From Flexivirga aerilata (GTDB taxonomy: Bacteria > Actinomycetota > Actinomycetes > Actinomycetales > Dermatophilaceae): a stretch of 64,000 bases of DNA. The DNA is taken from assembly GCF_013002715.1 (NCBI RefSeq), contig NZ_JABENB010000001.1:1612001-1676000 (forward strand), read 5' to 3'. Below the pieces are notes generated by a model, which worked only from the letters and a program-made list of their open reading frames with translations, did not search any database and was not told where the DNA came from. Positions 42,858 to 52,725 of this stretch are shown here, piece by piece; position 1 is the stretch's first letter; each line of letters opens with the position of its first letter. A program made the position numbers and the translations under genes.

Positions 42858-45800
42858 TTGAGTTCTTCGGACGACGCCGCAGACAGCGGCAACGACCAGA
42901 GTCCAGACCACCCGCGCGTCAACTTCGGGCGGGTCGGGGTCACCCGGGGCCGCCGGCTGCTGATCGCGGTGCTGGCGGTGATCGCACTCGTCGTGCTCGT
43001 GCAGGTGTGGGCCAACGTCTGGACCACCAAGCTGTGGTTCGACAGCCTCGGCTACTCCGCGGTCTTCCGCACCGAATACCTCACCAAGGGCACGATGTTC
43101 GTCGCCGGCGGTCTGCTCACCGGCCTGCTGATCTTCGCGAGCATGCTGATCGCCTACCGCAGCCGCCCGCTCTACGCGCCGGCGACGCCGGAGCTGGACA
43201 ACATGGACCGCTACCGGGAGGCGATCGAACCCTTCCGCAAGGTCGCGTTCTGGGTGATCCCGATCCTCTTCGGGCTGTTCGCCGGGTCGGCCGCTGCCGG
43301 GCAATGGAAGCTCGCGCTGCTGTGGCTCAACCGGCAGAGCTTCGGGGTCAAGGACCCGGAGTTCCACAAGGACGTCGGCTTCTACGTCTTCACCCTCCCG
43401 TGGCTGCAGCTGATCCTCAGCTACCTCACGATGGCGCTGATCCTCTCGCTGGTCGCGGCCGTCGTGATGCATTACCTCTATGGCGGCATCTCGTTGCAGG
43501 GCGTCGGAGTGCGCACCACCAGCGCAGCCCGGATCCACCTGTCGCTGATCCTCGCGGTGCTGGTGCTGGGACGGGCGCTCGCCTACTGGCTGGGGCGCTA
43601 CGACCAGACGGCCCGCGACAACTCGTTGTTCACCGGCATCGACTACACCGCCCAGAACGCCGTGCTGCCCTCGAAGGCGCTGCTGGCCGGGGCGGCGCTG
43701 ATCTGTGCGGCGCTGTTCGTGGCCACGATCTGGACCCGCACCTGGCGGCTGCCGATCGTCGGGCTGGCGTTCCTGCTGGTCTGCGCGATCGTGCTCGGCG
43801 CGATCTATCCCGCGCTGGTGCAGCGCTTCCGGGTGCGGCCGTCCGAGCAGTCGCTGCAGTCGCCATACATCAGCCGCAACATCGAGGCGACCAAGACGGC
43901 ATACGGCCTGAACAACGTGAAGACAGAGACGTATTCGCCGGTCACCGACACGAACCGCAACCAGCTCCAGAAGGACCAGGCGACGGTGCCGGGGATCCGG
44001 TTGGTCGACCCGTCGATCGTGTCGCCGACCTTCCGGCAGCTGCAGGGGCAGCGCAACTACTACCAGTTCGGCAACACCCTCGACGTCGATCGTTACTCGG
44101 TCGACGGCAAGAGCCAGGACGCGGTCGTCGGGGTGCGCGAGCTCGACCTCGACGGGGTGCCGCCGGCGCAGCGCAACTGGGTCAACGACCACACGGTCTA
44201 CACGCACGGCTTCGGTTTCGTGGCGGCCAAGGGCAACGAGCGCACCGCGGACGGCCAGCCGGTCTTCATGGAGTCGAACATCCCGCCGCAGGGTGATCTC
44301 GGGAAATACGAGCCGCGCATCTACTTCGGTGAGTCCTCGCCGCAGTTCTCGATCGTGGGCGGCCCGGCGAACGGGCCGAAGCGCGAATTGGACTATCCCG
44401 ACTCCAAATCCGGCGGTGAGCAGCGCACGACGTACACCGGCGGGGGAGGGGTCGGGGTCGGTTCGTGGAACCGCCGGCTGGCGTATGCCGTGAAGTACCA
44501 CGACTACAACTTCTTGTTCTCCGGGTCGATCAACGACCGGTCGCGCATCCTCGACACCCGCAACCCGGTCGACCGGCTGAAGAAGGTCGCGCCGTGGCTC
44601 ACGGTCGACGGCGATCCCTACCCGGTGGTCGAAGACGGCCGCATCGAGTGGGTGGTCGACGGCTACACGACTTCGGCGCAGTATCCGAACTCCCAGCTGC
44701 AGTCGCTCGGCAATGCGACCGCCGACTCGCTGACGACGACCTCGGAGAACCTGCGCACGCTCGCGGGCGGCCGGGTCAACTACATCCGCAACTCGGTCAA
44801 GGCGACCGTCGATGCCTACACCGGCAAGGTGACGATGTATGCCTGGGACGAGAAGGACCCGGTGCTCAAGGCGTGGATGAGCGCGTTCCCGGGGACGGTC
44901 AAGCCGATGTCGCAGATCTCGGCGGGGCTGATGTCGCACCTGCGCTACCCGGAGGACCTGTTCAAGGTGCAGCGGGAGCTGCTCACCAAATATCACGTGA
45001 CCGACCCGGGCCAGTTCTTCCAGGGCAACGACCAGTGGCAGATCCCGACCGACCCGACGAGTGAGGGCGCGCAGCAGCCGCCCTACTACCTGTCGCTCGC
45101 GATGCCGGGGCAGTCGACGCCGACCTTTTCGCTCACCACGACGTTCATCCCGACCGGCACCCGGCAGAACCTGTCGGCGTTCATGGCGGTGGACGCCGAC
45201 GCCGGCTCGACCGCGGGCCAGAAGCGTCCGGGTTACGGGGTGTTCCGGGTGATCGAGATGCCGCGGAACGCGACCGTGAAGGGCCCGGGGCAGTTCCAGA
45301 ACGACATCAACTCCTCGCAGGCGGTGTCGCCGACGACCGGGCAGACGCTGTCGCAGTTCCTCACCTACAACAAGCAGGTCGGCTCGCAGGTGCAGGAGGG
45401 CAACCTGCTCACGCTGCCGATCGGCGACGGTCTGCTGTATGTCGAGCCGATCTACGTGCGCGCGGCGGGCAGCACGTCGTTCCCGCTGCAGAAGGCGGTC
45501 GTGGTGGAGTTCGGCGACAACCTGGCCTGGGACGTCACGCTCGACGGCGCGCTGAACGAACTGTTCGGCGGCCAGTCCGGCGCCACCGCCGGCGACGAGG
45601 GGACGGCGCCCCAGTCGACCCCCGCACCGAGCCCGTCGGGGTCGGCGTCGCCGACACCTTCCCCGAGCGGCAGCGCGTCGCCGACGCCGAGCGGCAACCA
45701 GTCGCTGCAGCAGGCGCTCTCCGACGTGCAGAAGTGGTACGACCAGGGGCAGGCCGACCTGAAGAAGGGCGACTTCGCGGCATACGGGAAGTCGCAGGAG

Positions 45801-45938
45801 GAGCTGAAGAACGCGATCAAGCGGGCGATCGACGCCCAGGGCGGCACCGGCTCCGCGCCGTCGGGCGGCGGTGGCGGCGGCAGTGGGTCCGGTGGCTCGT
45901 CCGCGAAGCCGTCGCCCTCGCCGACGTCGACCCGCTGA
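42858..45938 (+). CDS. UPF0182 family large membrane protein
   Basis: 1026 residues. About seven membrane spans occupy the first 310 (for example LLIAVLAVIALVVLVQVW near 37-55 and GTMFVAGGLLTGLLIFASMLIAY near 80-102). A long extracytoplasmic domain follows (about 320-890), then a Pro/Ser-rich linker (PAPSPSGSASPTPSPSGS) and a helical segment with a Gly/Ser tail. The family (Rv3193c) is unassigned functionally. The start is TTG 42858 with GAGGT upstream; upstream frames overlap the divergent gene. A copy of the tandem-repeat core lies 41 bases after the stop. Confidence 0.88.
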   Translation: MSSSDDAADSGNDQSPDHPRVNFGRVGVTRGRRLLIAVLAVIALVVLVQVWANVWTTKLWFDSLGYSAVFRTEYLTKGTMFVAGGLLTGLLIFASMLIAYRSRPLYAPATPELDNMDRYREAIEPFRKVAFWVIPILFGLFAGSAAAGQWKLALLWLNRQSFGVKDPEFHKDVGFYVFTLPWLQLILSYLTMALILSLVAAVVMHYLYGGISLQGVGVRTTSAARIHLSLILAVLVLGRALAYWLGRYDQTARDNSLFTGIDYTAQNAVLPSKALLAGAALICAALFVATIWTRTWRLPIVGLAFLLVCAIVLGAIYPALVQRFRVRPSEQSLQSPYISRNIEATKTAYGLNNVKTETYSPVTDTNRNQLQKDQATVPGIRLVDPSIVSPTFRQLQGQRNYYQFGNTLDVDRYSVDGKSQDAVVGVRELDLDGVPPAQRNWVNDHTVYTHGFGFVAAKGNERTADGQPVFMESNIPPQGDLGKYEPRIYFGESSPQFSIVGGPANGPKRELDYPDSKSGGEQRTTYTGGGGVGVGSWNRRLAYAVKYHDYNFLFSGSINDRSRILDTRNPVDRLKKVAPWLTVDGDPYPVVEDGRIEWVVDGYTTSAQYPNSQLQSLGNATADSLTTTSENLRTLAGGRVNYIRNSVKATVDAYTGKVTMYAWDEKDPVLKAWMSAFPGTVKPMSQISAGLMSHLRYPEDLFKVQRELLTKYHVTDPGQFFQGNDQWQIPTDPTSEGAQQPPYYLSLAMPGQSTPTFSLTTTFIPTGTRQNLSAFMAVDADAGSTAGQKRPGYGVFRVIEMPRNATVKGPGQFQNDINSSQAVSPTTGQTLSQFLTYNKQVGSQVQEGNLLTLPIGDGLLYVEPIYVRAAGSTSFPLQKAVVVEFGDNLAWDVTLDGALNELFGGQSGATAGDEGTAPQSTPAPSPSGSASPTPSPSGSASPTPSGNQSLQQALSDVQKWYDQGQADLKKGDFAAYGKSQEELKNAIKRAIDAQGGTGSAPSGGGGGGSGSGGSSAKPSPSPTSTR

Positions 45939-45979
45939 GTGGGGCCGGCCGATCGGTGGGTGGGGCTGGCCGGTGGGGC

Positions 45980-46012
45980 GTGCACAAGTCGCGACGGTTG
46001 CGGGGTGTGCAC
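45980..46012. repeat. Dispersed copy of the 33-bp core of the adnB array
   Basis: Reverse complement of 29239-29271 with a single mismatch over 33 bases. It is bounded by GTGCAC at both ends and has the palindrome TCGCGA inside. It is between the UPF0182 gene and the tRNA. Confidence 0.85.
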
Positions 46013-46109
46013 GCGTACGGCGAGATGCGCACCACGGTGAGCGGATCCGGGGCTGCTGAGTGCTCGATTTGGTCTGAGGGGCGGCTGCCCGTAAAGTGGT
46101 GTTCACCGA

Positions 46110-46186
46110 CGCGGGGTGGAGCAGCTCGGTAGCTCGCCGGGCTCATAACCCGGAGGTCGCAGGTTCAAATCCTGCCCCCGCTACCA
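46110..46186 (+). tRNA. Initiator tRNA-Met (CAU)
   Basis: 77 bases including an encoded CCA. Acceptor stem CGCGGGG pairs with CCCCGCT except the first base, the unpaired 1:72 position typical of initiators. The anticodon CAT is at 46144-46146, flanked by GGG and CCC pairs in the anticodon stem, also initiator-specific. The T-loop reads GGTTCAAATCC. No duplicated 3' end was found that would mark an integrated element. Confidence 0.95.
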
Positions 46187-46201
46187 AATCCCGTCGGGAT
46201 G

Positions 46202-46237
46202 GAAATGGGCCGGACTCTTGCGAGTCCGGCCCATTTC
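46202..46237 (+). terminator. tRNA terminator hairpin
   Basis: Sixteen-base perfect arms (46202-46217 and 46222-46237) around TTGC, 15 bases after the tRNA. The remaining 135 bases to the next gene carry four GACGTC words and a short ATTGCGA/TCGCAAT inverted repeat, but no gene. Confidence 0.85.
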
Positions 46238-46372
46238 GCGTGTCGTAGGTCCTACGGGGGCCGGTCGCCCTCGCGCTCCCGAGTGACGTCGGATTGCGAC
46301 GAGCGACGACGTTCGCAATGACTGACGTCGAGGTATGGACGTCACTCACTGCGACGGACGTCAGTCGGCGAG

Positions 46373-49300
46373 TCAGGACGATCGCTGCGGGGCTCCACTC
46401 ACATCATCACTGTCAGTTGGCGAGGCCGAGTCCGTCGCGACCTGGATCTCGACCGCTCGTCCACGTATGACGAGGGCTCCGTGGCCAGGGCGCGGTTGGT
46501 CGGGCGGCCCGAGGTCGACGCCGAGGAGTTCGCCGTCCCGGCGGCCGGGTTGCAGGATGAGGCCGGTCTGTCGTCGGCGCAGCTCGGCGAGCAGGCCGCG
46601 GAACGACCCGGCCAGGGTGCTGGTCTGTCCGCTCACGCACACGATGCCGCCGGTCTGTCTGCTGCGGCCGAGGTGTTCGAGCAGGAGGTCCTCGATCGGG
46701 GACCCGAGCAGTTCGTCGACGTCGTCGGCCAGCACCCCACCGTTCGGATGCGCGCTGAGCCAGCCGGCGACCGCGGCCGGGTCGTTCGCAGCGAGAGCGT
46801 CGACGGGGCCGGGCAGGTCCCCCGGCTCGGCGCGGCCGGACAGCCAGCAGACCGGCCGGTCCGGGGCGAGCCGGTCCGCGATCGTGCGCAGTGTGGTGGT
46901 GCGACCGCTGCGCGGCGGTCCGCAGACCAGGGCGGCGAGCTCGCCGGAGGCGTCCAGCGGCAGGCCGACCGGCGCCGGGTCCTCACCGCCGATGCCGATC
47001 GTGAGCTCGCGAGGTCGCTGCGTCAGATCGGTCAGCGGCACATGAGTCGGGACACTGTCGAAGCGGCGGATCCCGACCGCCGACATTGACGTGGCCAATG
47101 ACGAAATGTGTTGCGCAGCAGTCATTTCCGGGACCGGCGCGGATCGCCTCGCGATCTGCACCTCGACCGCGTCAGGCGTCGTCAGGGCGCGGCCAGGTGG
47201 CATGCGGTCGGGCAGTTCCGCCGGACGCAGACCGAGCAGCCCCGCATCCGAGCGATCGGCAAGGCGCAGCACCAACCTGCTCGGGAAGACACTCGTCACG
47301 CGCCCGGCGAACAGCCCACGGCCACCGCTGACCAGCGCGTGGATGCCGACCGCCGGACCGTCGCGGAGCACCTGGAGCAGGTAGTCGGTGAGCCGGCCCA
47401 GAGTGACCTCGTCGCTGCTGTCGGTGAACGACTCCCAGCCGTCGATGAAGAGCAGCACCCGGTGCGGCGCGCGATCCCCGCTGAAGGAGGCCTGCTGGCG
47501 CGCGCGGACCTCGGCACCCAGCCAGCGCACCAGCCGTGACAGCCGGGCCGTGCTGTCCGGGCGGATGACCGCGCCGACCTGAGGCAGACCGGCGAGCGCA
47601 CCGAGCGCGCCGGAGCCATCGATCACATAGGCCGCCAGGCCCCCGTCCGGCCACCGCAGTGCGGCCTCGATCGCGACCGTGCGGACCGCCTCGGTGCGCC
47701 CCGACCGCGGGCCGCCGATGATCGCGAGGTGGCCGTCGGTGTCGGGGGTCCACGCGAGCGTGCAGGTGGTCTGCTCGTCCGGCAGGTCGGCCAGCGCGAA
47801 GTCGATGGCATCGGCCGGGGCGTCAGCGCCCAGCACCGTGCGGCGCCGGCCGGACAGGTCGCGCACGTCGAGCAGGTCGGGCAGCGGCGGCAGCCAGGGC
47901 GAGGCGGGCACCGTGAGGTGCCTGTGCTTGGCGGCGGAGCGGATGGCAGCGACGGTGCGTTGCAGGTCGGTGGGCCCGCAATCGGCGGTCGGGGTCGCGT
48001 CCCACAGTGGAGCGCCGCCGGGCCACGCGACCCGCCCCACCCGCACGTCGACACCAGCCGTTGCGCTGCGACCTCCGATGCGGGCGGTCTGGAAGTCCAC
48101 CGGCGCACCGCCGCCGGTCCGCACGATCGCCCGTCCCGGCTGGGTCGCCGCCAGATGGGCAGCGCGGCCGGTCCCGATCACGTCCTGGGAGTCGGCCTCG
48201 TCACGCACCCGCAGCGCGATCCGCAGATTGACGTTGGCGCGGATGTCGGCCGACACCACTCCCGCGGGTCGCTGAGTCGCCAGCACGAGGTGGATGCCGA
48301 GCGAGCGGCCGACCGCGGCGAGCCGCACCAGGCCGGTGATGAAGTCCGGCAGTTCCTCCGCCAGCACCCGGAACTCGTCGATCACCAGCACCAGGCGTGG
48401 CAACGGCTCGGTGCCGGGGACCGCGCGGTAGTCGTCCAGGTCCTTCGCGCCGACCGCGGCCAGCAGTCGCTCGCGGCGGCGTACCTCTGCGTCGAGGGAG
48501 TGCAGGGCACGCTCCGTCAGGTGTGCGTCCAGGTCGGTGACCAGGCCGACGGTGTGGGGCAGTTGCGCGCAGTCCTTGAACGCGGCGCCGCCCTTGTAGT
48601 CGATGAGCACAAAGACGAGGGCGTCCGGCCGGTTGACCAACGCCAGAGAGGTGACGAGCGTCTGCAGGAGCTCGGACTTGCCTGCGCCGGTCGTGCCGGC
48701 GATGAGCGCGTGCGGCCCGTCGACGCTGAGGTCGATCGTCAGCGGCCCCTCCGGGCCGACCCCGAGCAGTGCGCAGGTGGTGCCGTCGGAAGCCGCCCAT
48801 CCGGCGGCGACGGATGCCGGATCGGTCGGGTCGCCCGCCTGCTCCGTCGCCCAGAGCGTGAGCAGGGAGGAGCTGTCCGGCAGCGTCGTGTCGCGGGGGC
48901 CCGGGCTTGCGTCGGTCAGCGTCGCGAGACGCCGGCCGACGGCGCGGCACAGGTCGGCGGTGGGCAGATCGGGCCGGCCGGCGACCGTGCCGTCCGTGCC
49001 ATGTCCGCCGTCCGTGGTCACGGTCATCGTGGTCGGACCGTCGGCGCGCACGGTGGAGGCGCATTCGGCCGGCAGTGATCCCGCATCCTCGGCGAGCGCG
49101 ATCACGCAGACTCCCGTAGCGGGTCCGTCCCGCAACAGCCGGGCAATCTCGGCCCGCCCCGCGAGCTCAGCGCTGCCGTCGAGCACGACCACCGTGTGCA
49201 CCGGCGGGTCGTCCTGGCGCAAGCCGAGCGACGGCGCCCGCTCGGGCAGCAACGCCAGCAAAGCCGGCGCGAGACGTTCGTCGTCGGTCTCGGCATCCAG

Positions 49301-50665
49301 GATGTTCGCGGCGGCAGTCGGGTGAATCGCCAAGTGCGGCAACGGAATCGCCCAGTTCCACCGGTGCCGCGACGCTGCCGACGCGCAGACCACGAGGACG
49401 CGCACGTGCAAGGGGGAGTGCCAGGTCGCGACCTGCAGGACGATCGAGTCCGCCACGCGCCGCCGGTCGGAGCCGCCGATCCCGACCACCCGAAGCTCGT
49501 CGAGCCGGACCGCGACCGGTGCATCGCGCAGCGGTGGGACGTCGGCGGCGCTGCCCGCCATGCCGTGCGACGCGACCCGCACGTGGCTCGCGATGGTGCC
49601 GATGCCCAGTCGACAGGTGAGGAAGTCGGCGTGGCCGGGCGCGCGTGCCCACAGTCGTTCGTCCCGGGCGACGGCCGACCGCAGGGTCTCGGGCAGCGGC
49701 GGCGTGATCCTCCGGAGCAGCGACAACTCCGTGGCACACGCGGACCGTCGGCGCTCCTCGACCTCCCGGGTGGCGACCTCGTGCCGCCGGGCCGCTTCCT
49801 TGGTGCGTGCCGAGCCGCCGCGTCGGTCGGAGACGTGCTGCCCGAGCATCATCAGCGGGCTGAGCAGCGCGAACATCAGGAAGATCGGATTGCGCAGCAC
49901 GACCAGCATCACCCCGGCGAGCACCAAGGGCAGCAGCAGCATCGCCCACGGCAGCCGGCGACGCTCCTCCGGCGTGGGCGGCGCCGGCAGGGTGAGCTCG
50001 ACCGTCGGCACGCGGAGTGGTCGACGCGGCGGACGACGCACGGGGATGCGGCAGGAGTCGTCGACGGCGTCCGTCGGCGGAGTCGCGGCGCGCCGCTCCA
50101 ACGTCAGGGTGGTCGAGCCGGCGCGCAGCCGTGCACCGGCCCGCAGCTCGGTCGGGCGCCCCGCGGCGATGAGCGCGTCATCCACGCGGCTGCCGTTGGT
50201 CGAGCCGGCGTCGGTGACCACCGACCTGCCCTGGTCGACCGCGACCAGCAGATGCGCGCGCGACAGGTCCGGGTCGGCCAGCACCAGATCGGCGTCGGTC
50301 GCACGGCCGATCCGTTGCACGTCGGCGGTCAGCGGGATCCGCGCGCCGGTGCACGGGCCCTCGATCGCGACGAGCTCGAGCAGGTGCGCGTCCGGCGTTG
50401 CGGTCGGCGCCGCGGCGACCACCGCGGCATTGAGCAGAGGCGGCTCGCCGATCACGTGGGACTCGAACACCTCCTGATCGCCGATGTATGACGGGAGCGG
50501 CACCGCCATACCCGCCGCGGCGAGGGCCGCCCGCGCCTCGCCCCAGCACGCCCCCTCCGGGACCTGCAGCACCACCTCGACCGGCTCGCACGCGTCGGCC
50601 GGCAGCAGGCTCAACCGCAGCGTGCGGCTGCCGGCGGTCGGCGGGGCCTGCGCGTGCGTGGTCAT
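46373..50665 (-). CDS. FHA-FtsK/SpoIIIE ATPase (EssC/EccC-like, type VII secretion)
   Basis: 1430 residues. An FHA domain lies at about 100-180 (IGRATDADLVLADPDLSRAH, TDAGSTNGSRVDD). Two membrane spans follow (about 245-285) and then three FtsK-like ATPase modules. The first has a normal Walker A (GTTGAGKSE, about 658) and Walker B LVLVIDEFR. The second (GGPRSGRTE, about 987) and third (GPPRSGRTTT, about 1253) have Arg for the Walker Lys, as often in EccC/EssC. No WXG100, EccB, EccD or mycosin gene is in the window, so it is an orphan. ATG 50665 is preferred over 50689. Confidence 0.87.
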   Translation of the reverse strand: MTTHAQAPPTAGSRTLRLSLLPADACEPVEVVLQVPEGACWGEARAALAAAGMAVPLPSYIGDQEVFESHVIGEPPLLNAAVVAAAPTATPDAHLLELVAIEGPCTGARIPLTADVQRIGRATDADLVLADPDLSRAHLLVAVDQGRSVVTDAGSTNGSRVDDALIAAGRPTELRAGARLRAGSTTLTLERRAATPPTDAVDDSCRIPVRRPPRRPLRVPTVELTLPAPPTPEERRRLPWAMLLLPLVLAGVMLVVLRNPIFLMFALLSPLMMLGQHVSDRRGGSARTKEAARRHEVATREVEERRRSACATELSLLRRITPPLPETLRSAVARDERLWARAPGHADFLTCRLGIGTIASHVRVASHGMAGSAADVPPLRDAPVAVRLDELRVVGIGGSDRRRVADSIVLQVATWHSPLHVRVLVVCASAASRHRWNWAIPLPHLAIHPTAAANILDAETDDERLAPALLALLPERAPSLGLRQDDPPVHTVVVLDGSAELAGRAEIARLLRDGPATGVCVIALAEDAGSLPAECASTVRADGPTTMTVTTDGGHGTDGTVAGRPDLPTADLCRAVGRRLATLTDASPGPRDTTLPDSSSLLTLWATEQAGDPTDPASVAAGWAASDGTTCALLGVGPEGPLTIDLSVDGPHALIAGTTGAGKSELLQTLVTSLALVNRPDALVFVLIDYKGGAAFKDCAQLPHTVGLVTDLDAHLTERALHSLDAEVRRRERLLAAVGAKDLDDYRAVPGTEPLPRLVLVIDEFRVLAEELPDFITGLVRLAAVGRSLGIHLVLATQRPAGVVSADIRANVNLRIALRVRDEADSQDVIGTGRAAHLAATQPGRAIVRTGGGAPVDFQTARIGGRSATAGVDVRVGRVAWPGGAPLWDATPTADCGPTDLQRTVAAIRSAAKHRHLTVPASPWLPPLPDLLDVRDLSGRRRTVLGADAPADAIDFALADLPDEQTTCTLAWTPDTDGHLAIIGGPRSGRTEAVRTVAIEAALRWPDGGLAAYVIDGSGALGALAGLPQVGAVIRPDSTARLSRLVRWLGAEVRARQQASFSGDRAPHRVLLFIDGWESFTDSSDEVTLGRLTDYLLQVLRDGPAVGIHALVSGGRGLFAGRVTSVFPSRLVLRLADRSDAGLLGLRPAELPDRMPPGRALTTPDAVEVQIARRSAPVPEMTAAQHISSLATSMSAVGIRRFDSVPTHVPLTDLTQRPRELTIGIGGEDPAPVGLPLDASGELAALVCGPPRSGRTTTLRTIADRLAPDRPVCWLSGRAEPGDLPGPVDALAANDPAAVAGWLSAHPNGGVLADDVDELLGSPIEDLLLEHLGRSRQTGGIVCVSGQTSTLAGSFRGLLAELRRRQTGLILQPGRRDGELLGVDLGPPDQPRPGHGALVIRGRAVEIQVATDSASPTDSDDVSGAPQRSS

Positions 50666-50726
50666 GCACGGAGTCTGCGCCGGACGCACGCCGGGCCGCT
50701 GCGCCGCGACCGCATCCTGTGGACGA

Positions 50727-50776
50727 CCGGGTGAGGACGCCGGGGGATGTGGACCGAATTGCTTCCAGCGGACAAC
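50727..50776. repeat. Direct repeat, left copy
   Basis: About 50 bases matching 51416-51466 with roughly eight differences. The first 20 bases (GTGAGGACGCCGGGGGATG plus one) are nearly identical. The pair flanks the DinB gene. Confidence 0.7.
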
Positions 50777-50916
50777 GTCGGAAGAAGCGGTCCACCTCGG
50801 TCCCGCTCAGCCTCGCCGCGCTCGACACGAACCGGTAGGTGTCGATGTGCGGCCACCTCGCCCGTCACAGTGATGGCGGCGCAACCCGCGACCGCCATAC
50901 GACTCAAGGAGCGCCC

Positions 50917-51402
50917 GTGTCCGAACTCGACCAAGAACTGCTGTTGGCCTCCCTCGCCGCGCAGCGGCGGCACGTGCTGTCCGCCTTCCACGGACTGGAC
51001 GAGGACCAGTTGCACCGCAGCGTCCTCCCGTCCGGATGGACCCCACTCGCGCTGGTGCACCACCTGACGATCGACGTCGAGATGTGGTGGTTCGGCGCGG
51101 TGGTCGACGGCGACGCCGCCGTGCGCGCCGAGATCGAGGCGGCTGACGGATGGCGTCCGCCGGACGTCCCGTCGGCCGAGATCTTCCAGCGGTATGCCGC
51201 CGCCTGCTCGCGCTCGGATCAGATCGTGCGGGCGCGCGGTCTCGCCGCGGATCTCGCGTGGTGGCCGGACGACCAGCCTCGTCATCTCGACAACGTCCCC
51301 GGGGTCGTGCTGCACGTCATCGCCGAGACCGCGGCGCATGCCGGTCACGCGGACGCGGCCGCCGAGCTCCTCGACGGCAGGCAGTGGCTGGTGCTCGACT
51401 AG
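50917..51402 (+). CDS. DinB-superfamily protein (DUF664-like)
   Basis: 161 residues, four-helix bundle type. Metal-binding histidines are placed as expected: LVHHLTIDVEMWWF near residue 48 and HVIAETAAHAGHADAAAELL near 137-150. The family includes mycothiol-dependent transferases and isomerases of actinobacteria. The substrate is unknown. GTG 50917 has AAGGAG five bases upstream. Direct repeats lie on both sides. Confidence 0.82.
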   Translation: MSELDQELLLASLAAQRRHVLSAFHGLDEDQLHRSVLPSGWTPLALVHHLTIDVEMWWFGAVVDGDAAVRAEIEAADGWRPPDVPSAEIFQRYAAACSRSDQIVRARGLAADLAWWPDDQPRHLDNVPGVVLHVIAETAAHAGHADAAAELLDGRQWLVLD

Positions 51403-51415
51403 GGACGTCGGGTGG

Positions 51416-51466
51416 CCCGGGTGAGGACGCCGGGGGATGCGGACCGAACTGCTGCCTGTGGACAAC
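51416..51466. repeat. Direct repeat, right copy
   Basis: Second copy of the 50727-50776 repeat. It ends in TGTGGACAA, which reads TTGTCCACA on the minus strand, the consensus form of a DnaA box; the left copy has AGCGGACAA there. Confidence 0.7.
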
Positions 51467-51501
51467 GTTTTCGACCCCTTGCCATGTGGCTTGATGAAGC
51501 C

Positions 51502-52725
51502 ATGAACGGTGCGGACGTCATCGAGGACGAGGTGCGGGAGCTGATCCGTCGGCAGCGCCTCGACCCGAGTCGGGATCAGCAGGTGCTGCACGCCCTGGTG
51601 CGTGACGCCGTGCAGGACTACGAGGAGCGCAGCCTGCACGGCGGTCTCGCGCCGCTCGGGGACCGGGAGGCCGCGACCCAGCGGGTGCTCGACGCGGTGC
51701 TCGGGTTCGGGCCGCTGCAGCCCTATCTCGACGACCCGACGGTCGAGGAGATCTGGGTCAACGAGCCGCAGCGGGTCTTCGTGGCCCGCCACGGGGTCGC
51801 CGAGCTCACCGCGACGATCCTGTCCGAGGAGCAGGTCCGCAATCTCGTCGAACGCATGCTGAAACCGTCGGGGCGACGCATCGACCTGTCGTCGCCGTTC
51901 GTCGACGCAACGCTGCCCGACGGGAGCCGTTTGCACGTTGCGATCCCGGACATCACCCGCAGTCACTGGCTGGTGAACATCCGCAAGTTCGTGGCGCGAG
52001 CTCACGGCCTGGACGATCTCGTGCGGCTGGGCACGCTCACCCAGCCCGCCGCCCGATTCCTCGGCGCCGCAGTCGCTTCCGGCCTCAACGTGCTCGTCGC
52101 CGGCGGCACCCAGGCCGGCAAGACCACAACCCTCAACTGCCTGGCTGCGGCGATCCCGTCGTCGGAGCGGGTCGTGTCGTGCGAAGAGGTCTTCGAGCTG
52201 AAACTCAGTCTTCGGGATTGGGCGGCGCTCCAGTGCCGTCAGCCGAGCCTCGAGGGCACCGGCGAGATCCCGCTGCGCCGCCTGGTCAAGGAGGCGCTGC
52301 GGATGCGCCCGTCGCGCATCATCGTCGGCGAGGTGCGCCAGGCCGAGAGCCTCGACCTGCTGATCGCGCTCAACTCGGGATTGCCGGGTATGGCGACGCT
52401 GCACGCAAATTCGGCGCGCGAGGCGATTGTGAAGATGTGCACCCTGCCGTTGCTCGCCGGGCCCAACGTGAGTTCCACCTTCGTGGTCCCGACGGTGGCC
52501 GCGTCGATCGATCTCGTCGTCCACCTCGCGCTCGACCGCGACGGCAAGCGACGGGTGCGGGAGATCGTCGCCGTGCCCGGGCGCATCGAGGGCGATGTCA
52601 TCGAGCTCGCGGACATCTTCGTGCAACGCGGTGGCCGGTTGGTGCGTGGCAACGGATTCCCCACGCACGCAGAGCAATTCGAGCGCGCAGGGTATGACGT
52701 CGCCGAGCTCCTGGGGGACCGATGA
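51502..52725 (+). CDS. tadA: Tad pilus assembly ATPase TadA/CpaF
   Basis: 407 residues. The type II/IV secretion ATPase pattern is complete: N-terminal domain to about 130 (VEEIWVNEPQRVFV), Walker A GGTQAGKTTTL (about 202), an acidic box CEEVFELKLSL, Walker B RPSRIIVGEVR and the His box GMATLHANS. It powers Flp pilus assembly. ATG 51502 is used; ATG 51484 is possible, and neither has a strong ribosome-binding site. It overlaps tadB by four bases. No TadZ/Ssd or prepilin peptidase gene is nearby. Confidence 0.92.
   Translation: MNGADVIEDEVRELIRRQRLDPSRDQQVLHALVRDAVQDYEERSLHGGLAPLGDREAATQRVLDAVLGFGPLQPYLDDPTVEEIWVNEPQRVFVARHGVAELTATILSEEQVRNLVERMLKPSGRRIDLSSPFVDATLPDGSRLHVAIPDITRSHWLVNIRKFVARAHGLDDLVRLGTLTQPAARFLGAAVASGLNVLVAGGTQAGKTTTLNCLAAAIPSSERVVSCEEVFELKLSLRDWAALQCRQPSLEGTGEIPLRRLVKEALRMRPSRIIVGEVRQAESLDLLIALNSGLPGMATLHANSAREAIVKMCTLPLLAGPNVSSTFVVPTVAASIDLVVHLALDRDGKRRVREIVAVPGRIEGDVIELADIFVQRGGRLVRGNGFPTHAEQFERAGYDVAELLGDR

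Noticed and set aside
42717..46106. 1129-codon minus-strand frame opposite UPF0182
   Set aside because: Arg/His/Leu-rich composition with no motifs; the plus strand has a clear membrane protein. It is a shadow.
46110..46372. Integrated element at the tRNA-Met
   Set aside because: No repeated tRNA 3' end, integrase or phage gene was found; neighbouring genes look chromosomal.
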